Below, piece after piece: positions 33,598 through 44,469 of a stretch of 64,000 nt of DNA. Source of the stretch: Kingdonia uniflora (Eukaryota > Streptophyta > Magnoliopsida > Ranunculales > Circaeasteraceae); the NCBI GenBank assembly GCA_014058105.1, contig JACGCM010002017.1, positions 1,674,001 through 1,738,000 of the forward strand. The letters are read 5' to 3'. Each line of letters opens with the position of its first letter. Position 1 is the first letter of the stretch. Position numbers and translations under genes: made by a program. A model generated the notes under the pieces. That model searched no databases. It saw only the letters and a program-made list of their open reading frames with translations, and was not told the DNA's origin.

Positions 33598-34038
33598 GCG
33601 GACCAGCTGAAACACAAGTTTGGTACGTGCGACAATCAAGTAGGTGTCTCAAGTAAGCCTAATTATTCGTCTTCTTTCAATAATTTTTTGACACAATATC
33701 ACATAATATCGAGGCAACATGCAACTGTACAAATAGTCAATGTAAACTTTCTTTCATTCATTTATCAACAACAATTACAAAACTTTATTTCCTTCTCGGG
33801 TGTATCGGAGTCACATCCTCTACATAATAGATACTAAGTAAATAGCTTACAACCAAAATGAAACATCAAAGTTGGAGACGAAGCGTACTCCCCCCTTTTG
33901 GCTAATCTAAACTTTATAGAAATAAACAAAACTTTTTACAAGGCTTTGTTACATCCTAGAGATACTATTTACAAAATATTGGCTCGATATACTGAAGTGT
34001 TACACTCTCTCCCACTCAACTTGGAGATGCCCTTGTCG

Positions 34039-34069
<31 letters not shown>

Positions 34070-34380
34070 CTTCTTCTTCGTCTCCCTCGTCTGCCTCTTC
34101 TCTTTCTCTCTTGCTTGGCCTCAAGACCAAATTGGTCTTCTGGAACCCAGAGTCGTTCGAACGACTCCAAATGTCGTTCGAACGACATGCCAAATAATTA
34201 AGCCTAGAAAACGAGACATCTAAAATCCCTTCTTTTGGTATTCGACTCGTTCAAACGGCTTCAAAGTTCGTTTGGACGATCTAGGTAAATTAGCTTAGAA
34301 TTAGGAACATGACATTGGCTTTATTTTTCCTTCTATCTCGTTCGAACGGCTCCAAGGCTTGTTTGAATGACATGATTTAA
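33598..34380. repeat. LTR-like remnant, similar start at 60.40 kb
   Basis: 33598-33680 resembles 60405-60490 (both run GGACCA.CT.AAACACAAG.TTGGTAC and GTAA.CCTAATTATTCGTCT, with mismatches). About 33990-34035 contains the CTCTCCCACTCAACTTGGAGATGCCCT-type context common beside decayed plant gypsy LTRs. No paired LTR or coding domain was found here. Confidence 0.35.
34041..34079. repeat. (TTC)13 microsatellite
   Basis: Thirteen perfect TTC units. They create poly-Ser and, on the other strand, poly-Glu frames that are not genes. Confidence 0.97.
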
Positions 34381-34397
34381 GAGGTTTAATGTATAGA

Positions 34398-35960
34398 TCC
34401 TCATCGATCACCCTGCGACAAAAGTAATCTCGCCGATAAGTGACAGTTCTAACCTTTTGGGAAATACTTTTTGAATTGCTCAGATCTCATTGACCATTCT
34501 TCGTCATTCCCGCTAAGACAAAAACAAGTAATTTGATTTAATACGAAACTAGTTGATCCATGCTATTACACTAAAAAAAATCAATTCAAAGACATAAACT
34601 ATTCAATTACAATGAATGTAAACCATAATTTATTCCCAAATAACATCAAAATAAGGACAAATAATAAAAAAAAATCGACAATCTTGTAACTGATTCAAAT
34701 ACATAAACAACGATCAAATACTAAAAAATTATTAACAAACAATGATCAAACACTGGAGAATCGTCAAAATCAAAAAAATATTGAACTCACAACTGATTTA
34801 GATACATAAACACTAGATAATCATCAACAAATGACGATCAAATACTAGAAAATCATCAAAATCTTAAAGATTGAAACATTAATCTTACAGAAAACTCAAA
34901 TGTCTACAACTGCATACAAATTATCACCTACTAAGAGGGAAAAGTGGTACATCATCCACAACTTTAGCGCGCAAACTTAAATGTCTACTACTGTATACCG
35001 ATTAACACCTACTGAGAGGAAAAAGTGGTCAAATTTTATTATACATTAGCCAAAACTCTAGTACGCAACTCCGTCGCATCCTGAGATCTCCACGTGATCT
35101 GTATATTGTGACTCCCTAAAAAATAGTTATTTGCACTTTTTTGCGCCAAATTGTGACCTTATGCGCATAGACAACATCTTCGTCTAAGCAAATTTTGGAG
35201 CATATGTTGCAGACAGCTGGCCTTTCCCCCTCATGTTGCTGCTTGTAATGCGATTCAAGTCCATTTGGTGAATGGATCACCTTGCTGCAAAAATAATCTC
35301 GCCGATAAGCGGCAGCTCTAACCTTCTGGGAAATGCTTTTTGAATTGCTCGGATCTCTTTGACCATTCTTCGTCATTTCCGCTAAGACAAACAAGTAATT
35401 TGAGTTAATACGAAATTAGTTGATCCATGCTATTACACTAAAAAAAATAATCAATTTAAGCATAGAAACACATCAATTACAATGAATGTAAACCACCATT
35501 TATTCCCAAACAACAACAAAACAAGGATGAATAATAAAAAAATTGACGATCTCACAACATATTCGGATACATAAACAGCGATCAAATATTAGAGAATCGT
35601 CAACAAACAATGATTAAACACTAGAGAATCGTCAAAATCAAAAAATCGTTGAACTCACAACTGATTCAGATACATAAACACAAGAAAATCGTCAACAAAC
35701 GACGATCAAACACTAAAATATATCAAAATCTCAAAGAGTGGAACATCAATCTCATAGAAAATTTAAATGTCTACTACTGTATATACCAATTATCACCTAC
35801 TGAAAGGGAAAACTGGTGAACTTGAATTATACATCATTCACAACTCTAGCGCGCAAACTTAAATGTCTATTTTATACCGATTCACACCTACTGAGAGGGG
35901 AAAATGGTAAAATTTTATTATACATCAACTAAAACTCTAGTGCACAACTCCCCCGCATGG
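34398..35960. repeat. Diverged tandem duplication, unit about 870 bp
   Basis: 34398-35080 and 35267-35956 align end to end at an offset of about 869-879 bp (for example CGCCGATAAG at 34431 and 35300). Each copy holds an exon-like zinc-finger piece on the minus strand, then AT-rich DNA with internal repeats of a GATCAAACACTAGAGAATCG-type unit, then two blocks like CACCTACTGAGAGG. The copies differ at many positions, so the duplication is old. Confidence 0.85.
35116..35394 (-). pseudogene. C2H2 zinc-finger-like exon, duplicated
   Basis: The frame reads MTKNGQRDPSNSKSISQKVR, then YRRDYFCSKV, then a finger-like HSPNGLESHYKQQHEGERP and CNICSKICLDEDVVYAHK. Spacing resembles tandem C2H2 fingers, but the first finger lacks one Cys of the pair and the second lacks its last His (KVTIW instead of a His). 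The older copy at about 34400-34520 repeats the N-terminal half with a TGA after MTKNGQ. It is likely a broken exon of an uncharacterised gene; binding is improbable with these residues missing. Confidence 0.45.
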
Positions 35961-36105
35961 TCTCCAATGAAAATAAACTCCCTACTCCCTCATACTTTGT
36001 TTTTACACCTCATAATTAGTTTTTCTTCACCAAGTTTCCCTCCAAACCAAAAACTTTCAAAACCAACATTCCCAACCTCCTTTAAACATATATTTTGCTA
36101 CCAAA

Positions 36106-36860
36106 TTGAATGACGTTAAGTCCTGTGCAATGTCGCAAAAGTTATTATTGCAGCTTGGCTATATATTTCCGAAAACAAAATGCAACGTATACGCCGAAGT
36201 TAAGCGAAGGGGTAAAGAAATGGTAACCTACATGTGGCCGTTACACCTCACGGAAAATGATCTTGTCCCAACTCTCAGTGATTTGTACCGAGTTGATATT
36301 CTCACAGACAACTGGGTCCCTATTTTTGTTGGATTGGAGAACATGTCAGTAAGCTTTCTTGATGAAACCTAATTATTATTACGTTGTTTGCCAAATGTTT
36401 GACAAAATGCAAGAATGCAAATTTAAAGTTTTAATGTGTTTTTTTTTCTAGAACCGAGATGATATACAATTTTGGGGATCACTATATAAGGTATTGAATT
36501 GGTACCAATGGATTTCTAATTATTCGACGTTGAAGAAGTTAATCGACGACATAGGTTTCAAAGAGTTTTTATCGATTAAGGAGGAAAACTCTGATAACCA
36601 TTTGATTCATGCTCTCTTGGAGCGGTGGTGGTCTTCCACCTATACATTTCTCTTCCCCTTGCGAGGAACTTAGCTTTCTGCCATTAGACTACGTGATACA
36701 AATGGGTTTATTTTGTAGGATGGGTATCGAACTCCTGTACGACGATAAATACTCGAGTTTGGTTGAAGTAGAAAAGATGTTCCCTGGAATCACAGACAAT
36801 GACATCAAGTATGGTAACATCACAGACAATGACATCAAGCAGAAAAGATGTTCCCCATTC
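36106..36860 (+). pseudogene. Plant-mobile-domain-like (PMD) gene remnant, two exons
   Basis: PMD proteins include domesticated and transposon-borne members with unclear roles in silencing. Exon 1 (36106-36348, 81 codons) ends in VPIFVGLENMS. The intron runs from GT 36349 to AG 36451. Exon 2 opens NRDDIQFWGSLYK and has ALLERWWSSTYTFLFP, matching the PMD core A-L-x-E-R-W-W-x-x-T-x-x-F-x-x-P. A frameshift near 36660 moves the next block, EELSFLPLDYVIQMGL (family G-E-x-x-x-x-x-x-D-x-x-x-x-x-G-L), to another frame. A 33-bp repeat (ITDNDIK twice) lies near 36800. The assignment rests on the one core motif; the rest of the ORF is unfamiliar. Confidence 0.5.
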
Positions 36861-36978
36861 TAACACCAGTAAAATGTCAGCTTTTAAGGTCTTAAATGAT
36901 ACCTCTAAAGATCGATCAATCCTTATTAAGTCTCCCCTTATACGCGTAATTGACACATTTACATGATCGCCACATCAA

Positions 36979-37770
36979 TTAGTCATTATAGAACGAGTTG
37001 AATTGGTCACGTACCTTAAACCAAAATGAAGTGGCTTTTTGGTTTTTCATGGTATCCAAGTTTTGAGAAATTTGGGACCAAGCGCATCCGAGATTCATGA
37101 AGTCATCGGACGTCCAATTTTTTGAGTTCTTATATCTTTCTTTGTCAACATCAACTTCATCCTCAACCTCAACTACAATAGGTGTCGGTGTCATCTTTCT
37201 TTTAACATTTGCCTTTCCGCGCGCATTACTTCTCGTGACAGTCGAAGGGACAACCAAAGATACAACCGGTGAAGCATTTATGTTTAAATCATTTAAACCC
37301 CATGTACCTCTCATCAGCGTGGTACTCGAACTTCTACTGGTGAAATCAATTTGAGATGAAAGATATGGATTCGCCGGTTGAGAGTACGAGCTCGATTAGG
37401 CATCAAATTGAGGGTAATATCCTTGGGTTTGGTAATGAGGGTTATAATTGGTTCTTTGGGGATCAAATTGAGGTTGAAACGGAATGTCGAGTGGCGGGAA
37501 TAGTTTTCGAATATAGTGGTCGCGATATTGGGAAGGGTTAGGCATTTGTGACAAATCAAATGCGCCGAATTAAGATGGAAAGAAGTTCCCATGTTGGTTT
37601 GTATTGAAGGATTGAGATTGGTTTTGAGAATTAGATTGGGAGCTTGCTTGAGAGTTTGAGGATGATATGACAAAATTTTGGGAACTTGATAAAGGTTTTT
37701 TTGTAAGCTAAGGAGTAGGAGTGTTGACAAATTGATTTTAACAGGCTTTGCCGCGCAGTTCAGAAGTGAG
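36979..37770 (-). pseudogene. Myb/SANT-like Harbinger-associated protein remnant
   Basis: The minus strand has an Asn/Gln/Pro-rich N-terminal part (37340-37700; NSQNQSQSFNTNQ, then YRDHYIRKLFPPLDIPFQPQ), then MRGTWGLNDLNINASP (37314), a basic KANVKRKM region, an acidic run, and a SANT-like region WTSDDFMNLGCAWSQISQNL ... FWFKVRDQFNSFY. This is the 'glutathione S-transferase T3-like / NAM-associated' type that accompanies plant PIF/Harbinger transposases as the Myb-like DNA-binding partner. Two TAA codons (near 37574 and 37400) break the N-terminal part and the C terminus is lost. The long open frame at 37314-37793 in another phase is a shadow. Confidence 0.65.
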
Positions 37771-38112
37771 GGGCATGAATTAGCCATTGCCAAACTTTAA
37801 ACCGTAGCCGTACACGTGGCGTAATCTTGAGCGTATATCTGCCGTGCAGTTCAGAAGTGAGGGGCATGAGAGCTACTAAAATCTTGAAAAATGTTTTTAT
37901 ATAATTATTTTTTGATGCATAACAATTCAGAAGTTAGAGGCATCAATAAAGTAAAAATCCACCTTCACGGTGGTACTACCACCCTCAAGGTGGATTTCGG
38001 GTTGCCACATTAGCTAATCTACCTAGCTGTTGTGGGTGGAGAAGAGAGACAAGAGGGTGATTCACTCTCTCACCTTGCTACTTCATCCTTCACCTAGCTT
38101 CTGCATATGCTC
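37741..38112. mobile_element. Right end of a Harbinger-like element, MITE-related
   Basis: The end at 38090-38112 reads CACCTAGCTTCTGCATATGCTC, followed by TAA. It closely resembles the right end of MITE 1 (...CTGCTGTGGATGCTC then TAA), and inside it the CTAGCTGTTGTGGGTGGA and GCCGCGCAGTTCAGAA words of the MITEs recur. With the adjoining Myb-like pseudogene it looks like one side of an element with coding capacity. I could not find a left end; it is probably deleted. Confidence 0.6.
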
Positions 38113-38493
38113 TAAGAGGAGCAAAATCTATGGTGGGTCCAAGCTCGTGACGTGGCGCAACAAACAAAATATTTTATTTTCTTTCTTTTGGTTAATAACG
38201 ATAACAGACACGACCAATTTAACCATGGACCCTTCATCGAGGTATTTTACATAGTATCAATGAATCTTGATGATGATTAACACTCATGAAGAAATTGGAT
38301 CATAAATTATCTTCGGTGAACGCAATATTGTTATCTAGAAGTAAGGCGAATGGGTTCGAGGTGAGGCATTTGCACTGTGATGTGCTGTGCTGCAAACATG
38401 TGTTATTAAACAGGGAATTTGATTATTAAAATCTTGAGTTTTTTGGACTATGCCCACCACTAAATACTTAATATAATTAGCATTTCCACAGCA
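38113..38493. other. Intergenic stretch, nothing recognised
   Basis: AT-rich DNA between the Harbinger-like end and the foldback repeat. Confidence 0.5.
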
Positions 38494-38731
38494 CATTTGC
38501 CAAATATTCACTTTTGGACTCCATTTTGCCTCTGACATCAAGTCAAACCCAGTTGACTTCAACTTTTACCCTGAGCTAACAAGTTTATTCTCATCGGGGG
38601 ACTTGAAGCTCAAAAACATGTGGAAGCACGTGGGTAAACTTGTCAGTTCAGGGTAAAAGTTGAAGTCAACTAGGTTTGACTTGATGTGAGAGGCCAAAAT
38701 GGAATCCAAAAGTGAATATTTTGCAAATATG
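38494..38731. repeat. Long foldback (inverted repeat), about 95-bp arms
   Basis: 38494-38586 and 38636-38731 are inverted copies with only a few mismatches and small indels, around a loop of about 50 bp. The shared core includes CAAGTCAAACC.AGTTGACT and TTCAACTTTTACCCTGA. A transcript would form a long, nearly perfect hairpin. It may be a foldback MITE; no target duplication was resolved. Confidence 0.9.
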
Positions 38732-39055
38732 GGGGTCTAACTGCATAATCTAATGTGTGGTCTTTGAAATCGGATAACTTGGGCAACAAGAAAAAGGTTT
38801 CTCCACGTATTAAGCTGCAAAGTTAAGGGTATATAAATAGTTTTAGGATTTTGTGGGGCTTTATTGTAATTAAAGGTCACCTGGTCGTACTTCTCACTCT
38901 CAGCCAATAACAACTACAGTGGCAACAAGGGCAAAGAGCAGCAGTGTGTATGTCAAAGGGGTTTCCCGTTACTAAGACATCGCAACTAGGTTGGCACCTA
39001 CGAACACCAATAGTACCAGGCTACTAACAGAGAGGAAAAACTAGCCAGAGGTTTT
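38732..39055. other. Flank of the Copia insertion
   Basis: No gene. It ends in GTTTT (39051-39055), the left copy of the Copia target duplication. Confidence 0.6.
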
Positions 39056-39282
39056 TATTACGAGATTCATTCCACCTTGGACATTTTCAATTCAAGGTTT
39101 CCTCATATTTAACATTTGACCTAGTATGTAGCTAAATTAGTTGTTCCCTACTATAGAGGAATGACTGCTCATATGTAAACCCTATAAATATATCTTTATC
39201 AAATAAAAGAAATACAACAATAAGCAACAAATTCAAATAAGCTTAGCTTCTTCTTGTTTCATTAATCATATACAATTTATCA
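39056..39282 (+). repeat. Copia 5' LTR
   Basis: 227 bp, TATTACGAG to TTATCA. It contains a TATA box candidate (TATAAATA, 39183-39190). About 10 substitutions separate it from the 3' LTR. Confidence 0.95.
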
Positions 39283-39294
39283 TGGTATCAGATG
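39283..39294 (+). other. Primer-binding site, initiator tRNA-Met type
   Basis: TGGTATCAGATG abuts the 5' LTR directly. The canonical Copia site is TGGTATCAGAGC, complementary to the 3' end of initiator tRNA-Met, so the last positions have drifted. Confidence 0.9.
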
Positions 39295-39389
39295 AACCAA
39301 TCCAAACTTCCGCATCTGTGCAGCAAATTACAGATATAATCTCTGATTTTGGATCTGATGATCCATATTTATCCATCACTCTGATGGCC

Positions 39390-40330
39390 CCGCAACTATC
39401 TTAGTCTCTCCCGCATTATCCGGTGACAATTATTGCACCTGGCTACGATCAATATCCAGGGCTCTCAGAGCAAAAAAAAAAATTGGATTTATCGACGGGT
39501 CTATCAAGACACCGACCGATCCAACTCTCCGGTCAAAATGGTCACATTGCGACGATTTAGTTAGCTCATGGATTCTCAACTCCATTTCTCAAGAAATCCG
39601 CTCAAGCATCCTCTACGCAGACAAAACTTTTGACATTTGGACCGACCTCAACGATCGGTTCTCACAGACCAATGCACCAAAGGTATACCAACTCAAGCAG
39701 TCAATATCCACATTAAAGTAAGAAAATACCACGGTATCAACCTATTTCACCCTACTTAAATCACTTTAGGATGAACTGAGTTCCCTCTTCAATATCCCAA
39801 TATGTTCTTGTGGCCATGGATCTGCCACCGCCAGTCGCATTCAAGAAGATCGCGCCATGGAATTCCTGCAAGGTATGCATGACCAATTTTTGGCTATCCG
39901 TAGCCAAATCTTGTTCATGGATCCTTTTCCAGGCGTCACAAAAATCTATTCTTTGGTAAGGCAGGAGGAAAAGCAGCAAGAGATACATGTGTTATCCATC
40001 CCTACACCTGAAGCTGCTGCGTTACACATTCAATCCAATGAGCACATCTCCGCTCACTGGGTTTCAGGGAGTCAGCATACTCAGCCTCAACATGATCAAA
40101 AGTAAAACAAAGATACCTCAAATCAGTCCTCGAGAAGTAACACATATCACTCCTCAACCACTTCAAGCTTCCCGAATAGACATTTTTTCAGCGAGGGAAA
40201 ATTCAGCGTGGTAACAAACCACGCCCATTTTGTGATCACTGTCATCGAGTAGGGCACCACAAAGGTACTTATTATAAGTTGCATGGATACCCCAGTAACA
40301 ACAATCAAGCTCATGCATTTCCACCAACAA
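39390..40330 (+). pseudogene. Copia gag region
   Basis: Gag forms the particle that packages the element RNA. Translated pieces read ALSGDNYCTWLRSISRALRA, DLVSSWILNSIS, then YADKTFDIWTDLNDRFSQTN, YQLKQSISTL, ISHE-type DELSSL, and MEFLQGMHDQFLAIRSQILF. Stop codons occur near 39402, 39720 and 39769. The zinc knuckle near 40230 reads CDHCHRVGHHKGTYYKLHGY. The final Cys of the C-C-H-C set is Tyr, so the knuckle is probably non-functional. Confidence 0.85.
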
Positions 40331-40391
40331 CAACGCTCATATCACAGCCCAAACATCGATTACTCAGGATCAATACAACAAACTTGTAAGC

Positions 40392-43300
40392 ATGCTCGAT
40401 ACAGGTAGTACAATACAACATGCCAATTTAACAGGTATATCACTCTCTTGTACATCGCATTCATCAGTATGGATTATTGATTTCGGAGCTACTAATCACG
40501 TTAGTTCCTCGTTGCATCTCTTCTCAACTTACACAACATGTTCTAAGCGTTCTACGCTTAAACTCCTAGATGGAACTGATCATCTCATCACTCATATTGG
40601 AAGTGTTATTCTCTCACCATTAATACGTCTTAATAACGTTGTTTTTTTGTACCTACCTTCCAATTCAATCTAATTTCTGTTAGTGAGATAGTCAAAACTC
40701 AAAATATTTCCATCTATTTTGCTAATAATCAATGTCTATTTCAGGACCTGTTATCGAAGATGACGATTGGATCGGGACGCCTCCATGAGGAACTCTATTA
40801 TTTCCAGCTAGCCTCCGCTTGTTCCTTTAAATCATCCCACACTAATGATCTTTGGCATTGCCGATTAGGTCATGCTTCCTCCGACAAAATAAAGATGTTG
40901 GTCAAGCAATTTCATTTCATTAATTCTACTAATAATCCTTGCAATATTTGTCCACAGGCCAAGCAAACTTGTTCTAGTTATTCAAACAGTTCTATCAAAA
41001 CCATCAGACCTTTTCAAATGATTCACTGTGATATTTGGGGGCCCTTTACTTTACCATCTCATTCGAATGCTAGATTTTTCTTAACTATCGTTGATGACTA
41101 TAGCCGAGCTACGTGGGTTTATTTAATGGCAGTAAAATCTGACACTAACAAACTCTTACAATTTTTTTTTCAATGATTCAAAATCAATTTCACTCCAAAA
41201 TAGATTATATTATTTATGGCATCGGTGCTATCGATGACCATTTCAATCATATTCAAGTTTTAAGATTACATAATGGAACTGAATTTTTATCGGCCAACAT
41301 GCAACAATTTCTTCTCACTCATAGGGTCATTCATCAACGCAGTTGCGTTGCTATGCCACAACAAAATGGTGTAGCAGAACGCAAACATCGCCATTTACTT
41401 AATGTTGCTCGTGCCTTGCGTTTTCAAGCACATCTTCCATTATCTTTTCGGGTGAATGTGCACTTACTGCGGCCTATATAATCAATAAACTACCCACACC
41501 ATTGTTGGAAAATAAATCACCACATGATATTCTCTTTCACTCGCCACCGAATACCAACCTTTGGGTTTTTGGTTGCCTATGCTTCGGTCGCAATACCCAT
41601 TTTCAACACAAATTCGATCAGCGTGTCAAGCCCAAAATTTTTGCTGGATATCCTTTTGCTCATAAAGGTTATCGTATCTTCGACATTAGTTCTAAGAAAA
41701 TTTACACATCACGCGACGTAATATTTCATGAAAATATCTTTCCTTATCAAGATGTGTCGGCGCCCTCTCCACATTCACATGTTCGTCCACTTCCTATCAT
41801 TGACAATGACACCTTTAACTATATCTCAGATAGAGTTTCAGTTCCAAACCAATCACAGTCTGACTCCACCAAACCATCAAACTCCACCACTAAACCACTA
41901 CAAGTATACAAGCGTCGGTAGCCCATGACAACTCCAACAAATGCTACCTTACCACACGACATTAACTTCGACACCACAAGCCACAAGCCACAAGCCACCA
42001 TTTCTCCAACAACTTCCTTGCCATCATTGCCACCAAAAACAAGAAAACCGCCACCTAAACTTCTTGACTACCACTTCCCCACCCTCCCTCATAAGGCTAA
42101 TCTCATCCAATCGGAATCTAAGGTAACTCAGGTATCTACTCCTTACCCTATAGCTTAATATATTTATAATTCTCATTTTTCTGACTCTCATAAAGCTTTT
42201 CTAGCTTCAGTAACTTCAATTGTTGAGCCTAGATCATTCTCTCAGGCTATCAAACTCCCACAGTGGAAAGATGCAATGGCCGCTGAGATTGTTGCATTGG
42301 AAAAGAATAACACGTGGAATCTTGTCCCCTTGCCACCAACTCATAAGCCCATTGGCTGTAAATGGCTCTACAAGTTCAAATACAACTCTGATGGTTCCAT
42401 TGAGCGTTATAAAGCTCGCTTGGTTGCTAAAGGATATCATCAAATTGAAGGTCGAGATTATCACGACACGTTCGCCCCAGTAGCTAAACTAGTGACGGTA
42501 AAGTTGCTACTTTCAATTGCCACCATACAGAATTGGTCCATCCATCAGTTAGATGTACACAATGCATTTCTCCAAGGTGACTTAAATGAGACCGTGTACA
42601 TGACTATACCTCCGGGGTATTCAAAACAAGGGGAGCAACGTGTGTGCAAACTCAATAAGTCTTTATATGGACTCAAGCAGGCCTCTAGGCAGTGGTTTGC
42701 AAAGTTTTCTGCAACATTACTCAAAGCCCGTTTTGTCTAATCCCGATCTGACTACTCCCTATTTACACACATTGTTGGTTCTACTTCTACATTCATTTTG
42801 GTTTATGCTGATGACATTCTTATAACAGGAAATGATCCTCTCCATATCCAGAAGGTAAAACAATTTTTACAAAACAACTTCTATATCAAGGACTTGGGCC
42901 GATTGAAGTATTTTCTTGGAATTGAAGTCGATCGCTCAAAAGACGGTCTCTTTCTTACTCAACGAAAATATACATTGGATATTCTATTCGACTCAGGCAC
43001 TATAGGTGGTCGAATCTCCAAATTTTCAATGGAACAACACCTCAAGCTTACTCCAGATTCTGGTACGTTAATCCCAGATCCAACAGTTTATCGCTGCCTT
43101 GTCGGTCGTCTCTTCTATCTCACAGTCACACGACTTGATATCAACTATGTCGTTCATCAATTAAGCCAGTTTATGCAGTGCCCACGAACACCACACATGG
43201 ATGCTGCCAATCACATCCTTCGTTATCTCAAAGGTTCGATCAACAAAGGTATTTTATTACCTGCTTCTTGTTCCCTACATATCTCTGGGTTTTGCGACTC

Positions 43301-43721
43301 TGACTGGGCTAGTTGCCCAACTACTCGTCATTCTACTAGTGGTTATTGTTCTTTCCTTGGTTCCAGTCCTATCTCATGGAAGACAAAGAAACAACCAACC
43401 GTATCTCGTTCTTCTGCAGAGGCCGAATACAGATCCATGGCAACCCTTGCTTGCGAACTTCAATGGTTAAAGTACCTTCTTACTAATTTTGACATTTCGC
43501 ACAAATCTCCAATGTCAATGTATTGCGACAATCAAGCGGCTCTTCATATCTCTCAAAATCCAGTTTTTCACGAACGCACAAAGCATATTGAGATAGATTG
43601 CCATTTAGTGCGAGAAAAGATTCAAAATAAATTATTACATCCTTGGTATATTCCCTCTTCATCACAAGTTGCTGATATATTCACTAAACCTATTGGCAAA
43701 GACGTCTCTTCTTCAGACTAA
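40392..43721 (+). pseudogene. Copia pol: protease, integrase, RT, RNase H
   Basis: The protease has IIDFGATNHV where the family has D-S-G-A/T, so the active-site D-S/T-G is D-F-G. Integrase follows: LWHCRLGHAS, a zinc-binding C-x-x-C, HCDIWGPF (first Asp), LHNGTEF where the family has S-D-N-G (second Asp replaced by His), and QQNGVAERKHRHLLN (Glu present). RT (42276-42900) has [26 protein letters not shown], and the intact active site VYADDILITG at about 42800. RNase H (43280-43700) has CDSDWASCPTTRHSTSGYC, SRSSAEAEYR and ADIFTKP. Stops or frameshifts at about 40673, 41176, 41481, 41921 and 42738 split it. It is inactive, but the RT and RNase H pieces are long and well kept. Confidence 0.93.
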
Positions 43722-43760
43722 TTCGCAAGATGGGTGTTGTTGACATCCACACTCCATCTT

Positions 43761-43769
43761 GAAGTGGAG
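43761..43769 (+). other. Copia polypurine tract
   Basis: GAAGTGGAG, directly before the 3' LTR, in the place and form expected for plus-strand priming. Confidence 0.8.
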
Positions 43770-43996
43770 TATTACGAGATTCATTCCACCTTAGACATTT
43801 TCAATTCAAAGTTTTCTCATATTTAGCATTTAACCTAGTATGTAGCTAAATTAGTTGCTCCTTAGTATAGAGGAATGACTGCTCATATGTAAACCCTATA
43901 AATATATCTTTATAAAATAAAAGAAATACAACAATAAGCAACAAATTCAAATAAGCGTAGCTTCTTCTTGTTTCATTAATCATATACAATTTATCA
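43770..43996 (+). repeat. Copia 3' LTR
   Basis: 227 bp, same ends as the 5' LTR, followed by the target duplication GTTTT. Confidence 0.95.
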
Positions 43997-44469
43997 GTTT
44001 TCCTTAGTCGAAATTACATAGAAATGCTCACTTGGGAATACTAGCAGAGGGAGAAACTTCATGCCCCATATCTGCTCTTGTTCAACTCATATGCTGCTTG
44101 ACGTTGATCATTGATAAGCGACAGGAGTGTCATGAAGAATCCAAGTTTCTAGCTGAATTGCAGTCTAGGAACTGCTATGTTGAGATGTAAAAGCGAATGC
44201 AGGATTAAGTGTGTAAGCTCACGATTTATGATCTCTGAAACTCATGATAGATAAAGAGGGATCAAAGAGGAAGTTTTCCAAATCAGTGACCATAAATGCA
44301 TACATTCCACTCGCAATGGGGAAGAAATCCATAGTTACATGTACACCGGGCTAGATAACAGCCAAATATGCTTTAAATCACACAAGCTTCCCAATCACAT
44401 TCGACACAATTTTAAACATCAAGGATCCATACAATGATTTATTCTCAGATCCATACAAGAAAAGCCAAA
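43997..44469. other. Intergenic stretch, nothing recognised
   Basis: No motif on either strand beyond the target duplication at its left edge. Confidence 0.5.

Larger units (their letters stand above)
39056..43996 (+). mobile_element. Complete Copia LTR retrotransposon, TSD GTTTT
   Basis: The element is 4,941 bp with two 227-bp LTRs, an initiator-Met primer site, a purine tract and gag-pol in Copia order (gag, protease, integrase, RT, RNase H). GTTTT flanks it on both sides (39051-39055 and 43997-44001). Its LTRs start with TATTACGAG and end in TTATCA, so the termini are TA...CA instead of the usual TG...CA. By eye the LTRs differ at about 10 of 227 positions. Confidence 0.95.

Noticed and set aside
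33072..33639. Ser/Leu-rich minus-strand frames longer than the F-box fragment
   Set aside because: Their extra length comes from (GA)n tracts; only the F-box part matches a family.
33969..34193. Glu-rich and Ser-rich frames over the TTC repeat
   Set aside because: They exist only because a trinucleotide repeat is open in all frames; no other motif supports them.
37314..37793. 159-residue open frame on the minus strand
   Set aside because: Another phase of the same strand gives the Asn/Gln-rich N terminus expected for the Myb/SANT-like protein, so this long frame is a by-product of low-complexity codons.
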